DNA of 54,084 bases, from positions 1 through 54,084 of IMG/VR virus record IMGVR_UViG_3300048686_000814. One strand, given 5' to 3'. Below are positions 42,912-48,869 of the stretch, in pieces. Within the stretch, counting starts at the first letter, position 1. Each line of letters starts with the position of its first letter. Source of the stretch: a virus. The notes under the pieces were generated by a model, which was given only the letters and a program-made list of their open reading frames with translations, was not told where the DNA came from and did no database searches. A program made the position numbers and the translations under genes.

Positions 42912-43240
42912 TTGTTGGTGGCGGTTGTTGGCTAATAAGGTCAACCGCCTAAACCCCAGCCTAGCTTATGCAGCTAAGGCAAATACCTCATCGTTGGCAT
43001 TTATCTTATTTGCTTCTTTTACGGAGATCGCCTACCGAGTTGTCCACCGCAATACTCTTTACCCCGTCGAAACCGTGACTGGCCCATCAAAAGCACAATA
43101 CTAGCATATAAGCTAAATGGATCGATCCTTCCAACCACTGTCGATCACCCGTTGGGTAGGGTATTATGCTTTTGGTGGACCAGAGGGGAGTCGAACCCCT
43201 GTCCGCAGTACGTTTCTATTAGCTTCATACAACTATATTA
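42912..43240 (-). ncRNA. ssrA: Circularly permuted (two-piece) tmRNA gene
   Basis: Order on the - strand is acceptor piece (about 43240-43173), spacer (43172-43086), coding piece (43085 to about 42912). The acceptor piece ends with T arm AGGGG-TTCGACT-CCCCT, CTGGTCC, discriminator A and CCA at 43173. The coding piece begins GGGCCAG, which pairs with CTGGTCC over 7 bp with a G3-U70 wobble (alanine identity), followed by TTTCGACGGGG of the tmRNA D-loop. A plausible PK1 (GCGG/CCGT and GAGT/ACTC) precedes the tag frame; the stop codon lies in a bulged stem (GCCT-AGCT/AGCT-AGGC), and an 8-bp stem GGCGGTTG/CAACCGCC closes the 3' side. Exact outer ends need mapping. Confidence 0.93.
42966..43013 (-). 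other. tmRNA tag reading frame
   Basis: From a GCA resume codon the frame reads A-N-K-I-N-A-N-D-E-V-F-A-L-A-A-stop. The last ten residues match the usual ANDExFALAA protease tag; five extra residues (ANKIN) come before them. A later GCC at 42998 could instead be the resume codon, giving the ten-residue ANDEVFALAA tag. Confidence 0.85.
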
Positions 43241-43504
43241 CTACATCTTTCCAATTCTATCCTTAGCACGTTGTCGTTGTTCGCGCTCTTTTATTACTCC
43301 ATATTTATTTTCTAGCTCATCAATAATATTTTTCATATGTAAGTAGTGTTTATATATATTACCTATTTTGTTTTCAATATAAAAAGTTATACCAAAAGCT
43401 AATAATAGTATACATATAAAATTAATTCCCACTAATGCCGCTAAAATAATAAATTGTTCTTGTAAAGCATCGAATTGAATTATTAGTTTATCAATTATTT
43501 GCAT
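43241..43504 (-). CDS. Membrane-anchored helical protein, 87 aa
   Basis: 87 aa. One membrane segment (about 18-42, FIILAALVGINFICILLLAF) then a charged helix. Its stop is at the likely 5' end of the tmRNA acceptor piece, so both may be on one transcript. Unknown function. Confidence 0.6.
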   Translation of the reverse strand: MQIIDKLIIQFDALQEQFIILAALVGINFICILLLAFGITFYIENKIGNIYKHYLHMKNIIDELENKYGVIKEREQRQRAKDRIGKM

Positions 43505-43521
43505 TTTATATAAATTATATT

Positions 43522-43596
43522 TGGTGCTGAATATCGGATTCGAACTGATGACCTACCGCTTACAAGGCGGTTGCTCTACCACTGAGCTAATTCAGC
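43522..43596 (-). tRNA. tRNA-Thr(UGU)
   Basis: Acceptor GCTGAAT/ATTCAGC, anticodon stem ACCGC/GCGGT with loop CTTGTAA, T loop TTCGAAT, discriminator A and encoded CCA. Confidence 0.93.
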
Positions 43597-43716
43597 AAAA
43601 ATAAATCTAGCTAGAAAGCCTAGCAAAAATGCTAATGCTACGGCTTCTAGTAATGTAAAAGGTTGACTATTATAAGCATTAACTACTGATCTTTTGATGT
43701 TGACATAGTTCTTCAA
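43576..43716 (-). CDS. Possible small membrane protein, 46 aa
   Basis: A TTG at 43716 opens 46 codons with a clean hydrophobic stretch (FTLLEAVALAFLLGFLARFIFA). It overlaps the end of the 43679 gene and the 5' part of tRNA-Thr, where it stops. The start codon and ribosome site are weak, so it may be a decayed gene. Otherwise the 80-nt gap holds nothing I can name. Confidence 0.3.
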   Translation of the reverse strand: MKNYVNIKRSVVNAYNSQPFTLLEAVALAFLLGFLARFIFAELAQW

Positions 43717-43897
43717 AACAATCCCACAATTTATTAAATTTTACTTCATAAATGGTTTCTAAGCCAAGTAAATAATTTGCAATCTGATCTTTGGTTGGGT
43801 CACCCTCCAAGACTAATTCTTGCAAGTGTTTAATCTCGGTAGTAATTTCCCAGTTTTTTAGGATTAGCTGCTCTAGGTCAAATCTAGTATATTTCAT
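43679..43897 (-). CDS. Hypothetical protein, 72 aa
   Basis: 72 aa, acidic, helical (IKHLQELVLEGDPTKDQIANYL). Start overlaps the upstream RNase H-like gene by 4 nt. Not recognised. Confidence 0.55.
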   Translation of the reverse strand: MKYTRFDLEQLILKNWEITTEIKHLQELVLEGDPTKDQIANYLLGLETIYEVKFNKLWDCFEELCQHQKISS

Positions 43898-44376
43898 CGG
43901 TTTAATATAAATTTTAGTCTGTCAGCTGCATAGCTTGCAGCAAAAGCATCTGGTTTGATTAAGGCTTCTACACTACAAGTACCACGAATATAGCCTATAG
44001 CTTGTTGCACTACTTGATTACTAGCATAGCACTCCTGTGGGTTAAGGTCTAGGTGTATTTCAACGTGACGATCCTCAATTACATCCTTTAGCTCTAAAAA
44101 GATTTCACTGACCTTATAAACTTCAGTCATCAATCTAATACTGGGTCTATTACGCTTTTGATCATAGTCACGTTCACGAACATGATAGCCAAATATTTTA
44201 CAGCCGTGTTTACCATCTATGTGTATTACTATAGCAACTGTATAATCAGCCCACCAAACCTTGTCTAGTCTAGTACGCTCACTGTCTGCGCCTAAGTAGA
44301 TTTTACTCTCTTGACTACTTTGCCGTATATAGTCTTTTACTTCGTTAATATCGAAAGGTTTCATTTTTATTCTCAT
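43894..44376 (-). CDS. DUF458/YkuK-type RNase H-like protein
   Basis: 160 aa. IYLGADSERTR, AIVIHIDGKHGCKIFGY, VEIHLDLNPQECYASN, QAIGYIRG and ALIKPDAFAASYAADR are the conserved blocks of the DUF458 (YkuK) family, an RNase H-like fold with acidic residues that could bind metal. Function unknown, possibly RNA processing. An internal ATG at 44364 (MKPFDINEV) is an alternative start. Confidence 0.72.
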   Translation of the reverse strand: MRIKMKPFDINEVKDYIRQSSQESKIYLGADSERTRLDKVWWADYTVAIVIHIDGKHGCKIFGYHVRERDYDQKRNRPSIRLMTEVYKVSEIFLELKDVIEDRHVEIHLDLNPQECYASNQVVQQAIGYIRGTCSVEALIKPDAFAASYAADRLKFILNR

Positions 44377-44386
44377 AGCTTTTTAG

Positions 44387-44416
44387 TATAGCCAAGTAAT
44401 TTAATACTTGGCTATA
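44387..44416 (-). terminator. Long perfect hairpin between the 44425 and 44376 genes
   Basis: TATAGCCAAGTA pairs with TACTTGGCTATA (12 bp) around a 6-base loop. No U tract follows, so it may act as an attenuator or mRNA end protector. Confidence 0.55.
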
Positions 44417-44424
44417 GTAAAACT

Positions 44425-44646
44425 CTAGTCGTCGCCTTCAACCCTTACATATCTATAGTTTCTAGCTATTTCTTTAACCATTAGTTTAAAGTTCTCTCTA
44501 GACTCTATAAATTGTGTATATCCCTGAGCACCATTAGTTGCTAATGCCAATGCTGCTGCTCCCACGTCATCAACTCCACTCATTATAATGTCAAAATCTT
44601 GCGTATGTCGTTTACAATTTTGTGGATATACTTTTATACTGCTCAT
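44425..44646 (-). CDS. Hypothetical protein, 73 aa
   Basis: 73 aa from the ATG at 44646, two bases behind the collagen-like stop. SSIKVYPQNCKRHTQDFDIIMSG, then GAAALALATNGAQGY and a helical end. Not recognised. Tight coupling to the collagen-like gene. Confidence 0.6.
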   Translation of the reverse strand: MSSIKVYPQNCKRHTQDFDIIMSGVDDVGAAALALATNGAQGYTQFIESRENFKLMVKEIARNYRYVRVEGDD

Positions 44647-44648
44647 TT

Positions 44649-45242
44649 TTACACCTGTGCCTGCCCTGTTATATGCCAACTGTCATTAAAAATTAGTGTT
44701 ACGGATTCGTATGGAGATTGTAATACTAGCTCATCACCGTCGTCAATCTTATCTCCATTTTGTGTTACAATATAGATCTTCTTGTTTCCAATCTGCTTTT
44801 GCTGTGCTTTGATTATAAGCATTTTGCCCTTAGGCGGATTTTGTGGTAGATATATTTCTATACTTTTTGTGTTGATGACTCCTATGTAACAATCTTCTGG
44901 TTGAATGTAATAACTTTCTGCAATAACTTTTGTTGGTAATATACAACTATTAGTTACTGGTTCACTGTTGCCACTAGGTCCCTGTATACCTTGTATGCCT
45001 TGTATGCCACTACCATCTTGTCCACTAGTACCTTGTACTCCCTCTGGGCCTTGGCTTCCAGTTAAACCTTGCGTACCTTGTGCAACTGCACTGCCACTTA
45101 TACCTTGTACACCTTGCGTGCCCTGCACTCCACCTTGATTTATTATTGTATCGTTATCACTAATTGTTCTAGTTTGTGGTAATATTGGTGGTGGTGTAAA
45201 AAACCAAGGCGGTGGTGGAAAGAAATATTGATTTTGATACAT
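44649..45242 (-). CDS. Second collagen-like protein
   Basis: 197 aa from the ATG at 45242 (GGAGGTTACT upstream). Pro/Phe-rich start (FFPPPPWFFTPPP), about 60 residues of G-X-X triplets ([20 protein letters not shown]), and a ~95-residue C-terminal beta domain (IIKAQQKQIGNKKIYIV, LIFNDSWHITGQ) that could cap a trimer. It shares triplet style with the fibre at 1-2683 but sits on the opposite strand, among accessory genes, more than 40 kb away within this window. A capsid or tail decoration is the likely role. Confidence 0.8.
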   Translation of the reverse strand: MYQNQYFFPPPPWFFTPPPILPQTRTISDNDTIINQGGVQGTQGVQGISGSAVAQGTQGLTGSQGPEGVQGTSGQDGSGIQGIQGIQGPSGNSEPVTNSCILPTKVIAESYYIQPEDCYIGVINTKSIEIYLPQNPPKGKMLIIKAQQKQIGNKKIYIVTQNGDKIDDGDELVLQSPYESVTLIFNDSWHITGQAQV

Positions 45243-45260
45243 AGTAACCTCCAATAAAGC

Positions 45261-45285
45261 GCCCCACAGCTTTTGGCTGTGGGGC
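45261..45285 (-). terminator. Hairpin terminator after the Gln-rich protein gene
   Basis: - strand: GCCCCACAGC, loop CAAAA, GCTGTGGGGC, then GCTTTATT. Ten perfect pairs with a short T-rich tail, 17 nt behind the 45302 stop. Confidence 0.75.
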
Positions 45286-45301
45286 TAACAAGTATTAAAA
45301 G

Positions 45302-46063
45302 TTATCTAATATTTGTGTTTGTGTTGGCTGGATTAGCAGTTTGTGTACCACTGCCAACATTAATTGCACTATTAGTGCTTTGAATATTTTGAGCAATGCC
45401 CCAGAGTAGATTATATAACTGGCCCCACTGCTGTTGCTGTTGCTGTTGCTGTTGCATTTGGTTGATGTTGTTAGTTGTGGTAACCTCAACGCCACGAGCT
45501 ACGCTGCCATTATCTAGCTTAGCTTGTAGTGCTATTACAGCTGCATTAGCATCTGTAAGTTGACGGTTTAGGGTCGCCTCATATTGTTGTACTAGCAGTG
45601 CACGAGTTTTATCGCCATCACTGCTAATATCCTTGCTTAGCTCATAGCGATTTTCCATGATTTGCTGCTGAACGCCGTTAAGTTGCTGTGCAAGTACCAT
45701 AGTACCAGCATTAACTGCTTCTTTAACGCTGTCAGTGCGACTGGCTAAACTGCTTGCTACATTATTAAGCTGAGTTGTTAAGCCCAGTGTTTGTGTAGCT
45801 TGACTAGCTTCCATAGCACTTGTGCCATTAGAAACACTCTTATCTACAGCTCCAATAGCTTGCATTAGGCTCATGTTAGCCTGTACTTGCTCAGGTGGAC
45901 TGCGTAGAGCTGCAGCAGCAGCTGCGTTACCATCGCCGCCAAATAGGTTGCCGTTGTTACGTAGTAGTGAACCTAGGATAAGGCCTCCAATAAGACCATT
46001 ACCACCAAATAGGCCATCACCACCACTCATCATCATACCAGCTGGTGTAATACTTTCTGCCAT
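45302..46063 (-). CDS. Gly/Ala/Gln-rich putative virion protein
   Basis: 253 aa from the ATG at 46063 (AAGGAG upstream). Gly-rich hydrophobic N-terminus (GLFGGNGLIGGLILGSLL), then helical region with many Ala/Gln (LTTQLNNVASSLASRTD, ALLVQQYEATLNRQL), a polyglutamine run (eight or nine Q, CAA/CAG repeats near 45435) and Asn/Thr-rich end. This composition is known from uncharacterised phage structural proteins. It precedes the collagen-like gene on the same transcript, separated by a terminator. Confidence 0.6.
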   Translation of the reverse strand: MAESITPAGMMMSGGDGLFGGNGLIGGLILGSLLRNNGNLFGGDGNAAAAAALRSPPEQVQANMSLMQAIGAVDKSVSNGTSAMEASQATQTLGLTTQLNNVASSLASRTDSVKEAVNAGTMVLAQQLNGVQQQIMENRYELSKDISSDGDKTRALLVQQYEATLNRQLTDANAAVIALQAKLDNGSVARGVEVTTTNNINQMQQQQQQQQQWGQLYNLLWGIAQNIQSTNSAINVGSGTQTANPANTNTNIR

Positions 46064-46110
46064 TTTATTCTCCTTGTTGTTATAATTATAGCGGAGTTTA
46101 GGCAAGTAAT

Positions 46111-46133
46111 ACTGGCAGGTACTACTTGCCAGT
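46111..46133 (-). terminator. Small hairpin between the 46140 and 46063 genes
   Basis: ACTGGCA pairs with TGCCAGT around a 9-base loop; flanking GGCAAGTA/TACTTGCC allows an alternative fold. No T run. Attenuator-like at most. Confidence 0.4.
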
Positions 46134-46139
46134 TATAAG

Positions 46140-46421
46140 CTACTTAGGAGTAGCTTCAAAAGTTTCTGTACTAGTAATAGTTTTACTTACTATAAACGGT
46201 TTAGGGTCTGGTTGTTTAGGCTTAATTTCTGGAATAATACTTTTGTATTGATTCATATTTAATCTTACGCCATCTAGGGTAAGTTCACCTATTCGTTCGG
46301 CCATAAAGTGCAAGTCTTCGTCTGTAAGACTTTTTTCTTCGTGTATAAACTCAAATAGTCTTAATAGTAGTGGAACACTCATAAGACTATATCTATGTTC
46401 TATTTTTAATGACTCGTGCAT
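46140..46421 (-). CDS. Hypothetical protein, 93 aa
   Basis: 93 aa. SVPLLLRLFEFIHEEKSLTDEDLHFMAER is a helical, DUF-like block; the C-terminus is Pro/Lys/Thr-rich. Upstream TATAAT (46450-46445) has a poor -35 at a 17-bp spacing. Not recognised. Confidence 0.55.
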   Translation of the reverse strand: MHESLKIEHRYSLMSVPLLLRLFEFIHEEKSLTDEDLHFMAERIGELTLDGVRLNMNQYKSIIPEIKPKQPDPKPFIVSKTITSTETFEATPK

Positions 46422-46488
46422 TTTAAGTTTCCTTTATTGTTTTTATTATAAACCATAGTAAAATACTCTCAGCAAGAGCACTTTAGTA

Positions 46489-46566
46489 TGGCGATGCGTA
46501 TGGGATTTGAACCCATGATCTCTGCCGTGACAGGGCAGCGCATTTGGCCAGCTATGCTAACGCACC
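46489..46566 (-). tRNA. tRNA-Asp(GUC)
   Basis: Acceptor GGTGCGT/ACGCATC with a G-U pair, anticodon stem CTGCC/GGCAG with loop CTGTCAC, T loop TTCAAAT, discriminator G (usual for Asp) and encoded CCA. Confidence 0.92.
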
Positions 46567-46758
46567 TTAGTGTGGGGCTTCCATTTGGTCTAGTAAGTAA
46601 CTATAAACGCGATTACGACCACTACTAGTATGCCATAAGTCGTCTGGTATTTCTCCATCAAATGCACGATTAGGGCTGTTCCACCAACGATACACTAATT
46701 CATCACTACCTAATAGTGCTTTTAATATACTATTTGCTTTTTCGTCTATAGACCTCAT
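46567..46758 (-). CDS. MbcA/ParS/Xre-type (DUF2384) antitoxin toxin-binding domain protein
   Basis: 63 aa from the ATG at 46758 (AAGGAATAGT upstream); longer readings run into tRNA-Leu. The sequence LGSDELVYRWWNSPNRAF, then G-x-x-P-D-D-L-W-x-T and GRNRVYSYLL fits the toxin-binding domain of MbcA/ParS/Xre antitoxins (L-G...A..W...PN.AL.G..P..LL.T..G...V...L). There is no N-terminal Xre HTH and no RES toxin gene beside it. Between two tRNA genes. It could neutralise a host RES-family NAD+-degrading toxin; identification by eye. Confidence 0.6.
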   Translation of the reverse strand: MRSIDEKANSILKALLGSDELVYRWWNSPNRAFDGEIPDDLWHTSSGRNRVYSYLLDQMEAPH

Positions 46759-46770
46759 ACTATTCCTTTT

Positions 46771-46854
46771 TGGTGCCCTAGGCGAGACTCGAACTCGCAC
46801 GCATCTCTGCACTGGCTTCTAAGACCAGCGTGGCTACCATTACACCACCAGGGC
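46771..46854 (-). tRNA. tRNA-Leu(UAG)
   Basis: Type II tRNA: acceptor GCCCTGG/CTAGGGC, anticodon stem CTGGT/GCCAG with loop CTTAGAA, extended variable arm, T arm GCGAG-TTCGAGT-CTCGC, CCA encoded. Confidence 0.92.
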
Positions 46855-46858
46855 AATT

Positions 46859-46943
46859 TGGTAGGGAAGACCGGAGTCGAACCGGTACGCCGTTAGGCGA
46901 CAGATTTTAAGTCTGTTGTGTCTACCTGTTTCACCACATCCCC
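46859..46943 (-). tRNA. tRNA-Leu(UAA)
   Basis: Type II tRNA: acceptor GGGGATG/CTTCCCT with one mismatch near its base, anticodon stem ACAGA/TCTGT with loop CTTAAAA, long variable arm, T loop TTCGACT, CCA encoded. Reads the abundant TTA codon. Confidence 0.9.
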
Positions 46944-46947
46944 AGTA

Positions 46948-47163
46948 TTAAACTTCTATAGTGCCGCGACTGTGTATAATGTATACGCGATTATAGCTGC
47001 TGCGTAAATACTCAATATCACGAATACTGCAATATGGTCCAGATTCGATACGAAAGTCTTTACCCGAACGCCAATCTTGGATAATTTCTCCACGGGTTTG
47101 CATCCACCGTCTCCAGGGAGCTGGTGTTAAGTATAGGTTATCAAGTAGTTGCTCAACAGCCAT
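46948..47163 (-). CDS. Hypothetical protein with DIEYL motif, 71 aa
   Basis: 71 aa. WRRWMQTRGEIIQDWRSG and YCSIRDIEYLRSSYNRVY. The DIEYLxxxxxRVY end resembles the DVEYLEKVWYYY end of the 47536 protein, hinting at distant paralogy. Good ribosome site (AAAGGAAAG) and promoter upstream; last gene before the tRNA-Leu pair. Confidence 0.6.
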   Translation of the reverse strand: MAVEQLLDNLYLTPAPWRRWMQTRGEIIQDWRSGKDFRIESGPYCSIRDIEYLRSSYNRVYIIHSRGTIEV

Positions 47164-47190
47164 TTACTTTCCTTTACCGAGTAAAATAAT

Positions 47191-47219
47191 ATTATACACT
47201 GTAAAGGAAAATAGTTCAA
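47191..47219 (-). promoter_or_regulatory. Sigma70-type promoter for the 47163 gene and tRNAs
   Basis: -35 TTGAAC (47219-47214), 17-bp spacer, -10 TATAAT (47196-47191). It can drive the 47163 gene and the downstream tRNA-Leu, antitoxin-like gene and tRNA-Asp. Confidence 0.78.
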
Positions 47220-47234
47220 CTGTAAATTTTTTAT

Positions 47235-47256
47235 TGCGAGCTGTTGCCAGCTCGCA
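47235..47256 (-). terminator. Hairpin with GCAA tetraloop after the 47262 gene
   Basis: - strand: TGCGAGCTG-GCAA-CAGCTCGCA, 9-bp perfect stem with a GNRA loop, followed by ATAAAAAA rather than T. More like an RNA stability element than a classic terminator. Confidence 0.55.
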
Positions 47257-47261
47257 TACTG

Positions 47262-47498
47262 CTATTTTCCGTTACTAGTACCCATAACATAAGCTTCCAT
47301 AGTTTTTGCCAAATCAATGGCTTCCTGTGGAGCATATATTTGTGGCATATAGGTTGTATAATTTTCTATTGGAATACCCTGCTTTAGTTTATATTCAAAA
47401 AACATTTTTGCAAATTTCTTTTGTGTGCGAAATTTACAGTCTAGGTATTCCATAGCTTCTTCTAGTAACTCTTCTCTTAATTCGTTTATATCTGCCAT
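47262..47498 (-). CDS. Small helical protein, paralogue of 47681
   Basis: 78 aa from the ATG at 47498 (GGGG upstream; a GTG at 47531 is the alternative). LEEAMEYLDCKFRTQKKFAKMFFEYKLKQG ... YMPQIYAPQEAIDLAKTMEAYV aligns with the 47681 protein over its length: A-x-x-YLD-x-x-F, F-x-E, Y-x-P-x-(M/I)Y, A-K. Function unknown. Confidence 0.62.
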   Translation of the reverse strand: MADINELREELLEEAMEYLDCKFRTQKKFAKMFFEYKLKQGIPIENYTTYMPQIYAPQEAIDLAKTMEAYVMGTSNGK

Positions 47499-47535
47499 GC
47501 TGGCCCCTTTTTTATTTTTATTATCGGCCACAGTA

Positions 47536-47703
47536 CTATGTCCAGCTATTTTTGTCAGTATAATAGTACCAGACTTTTTCTAGGTATTCTACGTCAGCCA
47601 TTGTTTGCGGGTTATGATCCTCTATAAACTTTTGTAGCGAGTAGGGCTGACTAAAATATTCTTGTACTCGCTGCCAAAGATCACTTACTATTGACAAAGC
47701 CAT
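47536..47703 (-). CDS. Hypothetical protein, 55 aa
   Basis: 55 aa from the ATG at 47703, overlapping the end of the 47681 gene. YSLQKFIEDHNPQTMADVEYLEKVWYYY. Distantly similar at its end to the 47163 gene product. Confidence 0.55.
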   Translation of the reverse strand: MALSIVSDLWQRVQEYFSQPYSLQKFIEDHNPQTMADVEYLEKVWYYYTDKNSWT

Positions 47704-47905
47704 AGAGTTTTTTTGCTTGTTCAATAACGTCTTCAAAAGTGTACATCTTAGGAGCATATTCCTGATACTTTTGCATCATGTCCTGACCACTTTTAGCCAT
47801 TTCTTCAAAGGCTCGACGTGTAAACTCTGTGTTGACTTCAAACTGTTTGTCTAGATAATCCTTGCTCATTTTTAGTAGTTGAGCTCTGATTTCGAATGGA
47901 TTCAT
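47681..47905 (-). CDS. Small helical protein, paralogue of 47262
   Basis: 74 aa with ribosome site GGAGAT. LLKMSKDYLDKQFEVNTEFTRRAFEEMAKSG ... YAPKMYTFEDVIEQAKKLYGFV. Mirrors the 47262 protein. Gene duplication within the cluster. Confidence 0.65.
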   Translation of the reverse strand: MNPFEIRAQLLKMSKDYLDKQFEVNTEFTRRAFEEMAKSGQDMMQKYQEYAPKMYTFEDVIEQAKKLYGFVNSK

Positions 47906-48023
47906 TATTATCTCCGTGATGTGTGTTTTGGTTAATTAACTTTCTAGCTTTGCGCCACTTACCACTACGTGTTAGCTGAGCTGCTAGTAGTGCTTCACAT
48001 ACTATGTGATACCAGCCTTTCAC
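47838..48023 (-). CDS. Possible small protein, 61 aa
   Basis: GTG start overlapping the upstream stop (GTGA). N-terminal half (WYHIVCEALLAAQLTRSGKWRKARKLI) is protein-like and resembles the 48124 gene product (ALxxSGxxRAxxxL); the last 22 codons overlap the 47905 gene in another frame. It may end functionally earlier. Confidence 0.45.
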   Translation of the reverse strand: MKGWYHIVCEALLAAQLTRSGKWRKARKLINQNTHHGDNNESIRNQSSTTKNEQGLSRQTV

Positions 48024-48124
48024 TGCCAGCCTCTATAGCTTAAGTAACGTTTTGCCCTTGCCTGACCACTACGCTCTAGTGCTTGAAATATTTTGTTACA
48101 CCAGTAACATACTTTTTTAGTCAT
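48020..48124 (-). CDS. Very small CxxC protein, 34 aa
   Basis: ATG at 48124 behind a strong GGAGGTTTT site. 34 aa beginning MTKKVCYWCNKIFQALERSG with one CxxC, basic. Coupled to the GTG-start gene downstream. Zinc-binding mini-protein likely. Confidence 0.68.
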   Translation of the reverse strand: MTKKVCYWCNKIFQALERSGQARAKRYLSYRGWQ

Positions 48125-48141
48125 AAAACCTCCGTGTGTAT

Positions 48142-48167
48142 TTGCCAGTTTTTAACTAGACTGGCAA
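48142..48167 (-). terminator. Hairpin after the 48168 gene
   Basis: TTGCCAGT pairs with ACTGGCAA around a 10-base loop, directly behind the 48168 stop. No T run on the - strand. Confidence 0.45.
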
Positions 48168-48356
48168 CTAGTTTTTTACATCTTTCCTGGTTTCTTCTTT
48201 CCTGGTTTCTTCATTGGTTTGTAGCTCATTTGTAGGTTTCCTTTTTCTAGCGTGGATTGCTCGTTCTGCTGCTTCACAACTAGCAAGTGTGTCAAATTGA
48301 CAATTGCCCTTTTCTCCATACTTCCACTTACCATTACTACACTTATAACAAGGCAT
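48168..48356 (-). CDS. Small Cys-rich protein, 62 aa
   Basis: 62 aa. PCYKCSNGKWKYGEKGNCQF with four cysteines including a final SCEAAERAIHA is a compact, probably metal-binding or disulphide mini-domain also seen in other phages; the tail is charged (EETRKEETRK). Overlaps the upstream gene by one base. Confidence 0.65.
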   Translation of the reverse strand: MPCYKCSNGKWKYGEKGNCQFDTLASCEAAERAIHARKRKPTNELQTNEETRKEETRKDVKN

Positions 48357-48670
48357 TATAGTGCCTCTATTTTAGTTAATGTACTAACTTTATGCCCTAC
48401 AATAGTATCAGTTGGTTTATACTTGCCACTATCATCAGGTCTATACACACGGATAAGTGCGCCTGGATCTTCTTTAGTACCTGTAATCTTAAAACTGCTG
48501 CCAGGTACGTCAACACTGCCACTGGTAATTACTCTAGTAACCTTACCACGTGCAGTGCCTCCACTACTATTCCAGCTAACACTATCACCTCGTTTTACAC
48601 TTCCAGCTTTGGCTTTTTGAATAGCCGCAAGCATGCTTGTATAAAACTCTAGTTCATAAATTTTATCCAT
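48356..48670 (-). CDS. DUF2945/Hva1-like (tudor-type) small protein
   Basis: 104 aa. GDSVSWNSSGGTARGKVTRVI ... DPGALIRVY ... DTIVGHKVSTLTKI fits DUF2945/HVA1 TUDOR-like domains (V-x-W-x-x-G-x-x-x-G-x-V). An N-terminal helix precedes it (YELEFYTSMLAAIQKAKAG). Binding role unknown. Preceded by GGAGGAC and by a ~200-nt non-coding stretch. Confidence 0.6.
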   Translation of the reverse strand: MDKIYELEFYTSMLAAIQKAKAGSVKRGDSVSWNSSGGTARGKVTRVITSGSVDVPGSSFKITGTKEDPGALIRVYRPDDSGKYKPTDTIVGHKVSTLTKIEAL

Positions 48671-48869
48671 TATAGTCCTCCATATTGGGGTGCCCTCTGT
48701 TTACTGCCTAGGCCGCTAAGCCCGTGCCCTAAACTTACATAGTTTCATGACGACTTGCTATACTTTAGGGTCAGACACGACTACTAGCTACTATTCCGGT
48801 CTTTGCTAGTAATAGACTCTGCAATGTTCCGGATGTTCCGGCTACGAGCAAAGAGCACCACAATATGGC
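48671..48869 (-). ncRNA. Non-coding stretch, candidate structured RNA or leader
   Basis: About 199 nt with no credible gene, unusually GC-rich for this genome. On the - strand CCTAAA-GTATAG...CTATGT-TTTAGG can form an extended stem (roughly 48700-48770), CCGGAACATCCGGAACATTG is a direct repeat, and GGGCTTAGCGGCCTAGGC is self-complementary. Only tiny frames exist (24 aa GTG frame near 48850, 10 aa near 48750). It lies upstream of the 48670 gene on the same strand, so a leader or independent small RNA are both open. Confidence 0.4.

Noticed and set aside
43152-43346. + strand frame through the tmRNA acceptor piece.
   Set aside because: Antisense to the tmRNA acceptor domain and to the 43241 gene; no ribosome site.
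46445-46475. Promoter upstream of the 46421 gene.
   Set aside because: A TATAAT is present but no acceptable -35 at 17 bp; TTGCTG is 19 bp away, so it was not listed.
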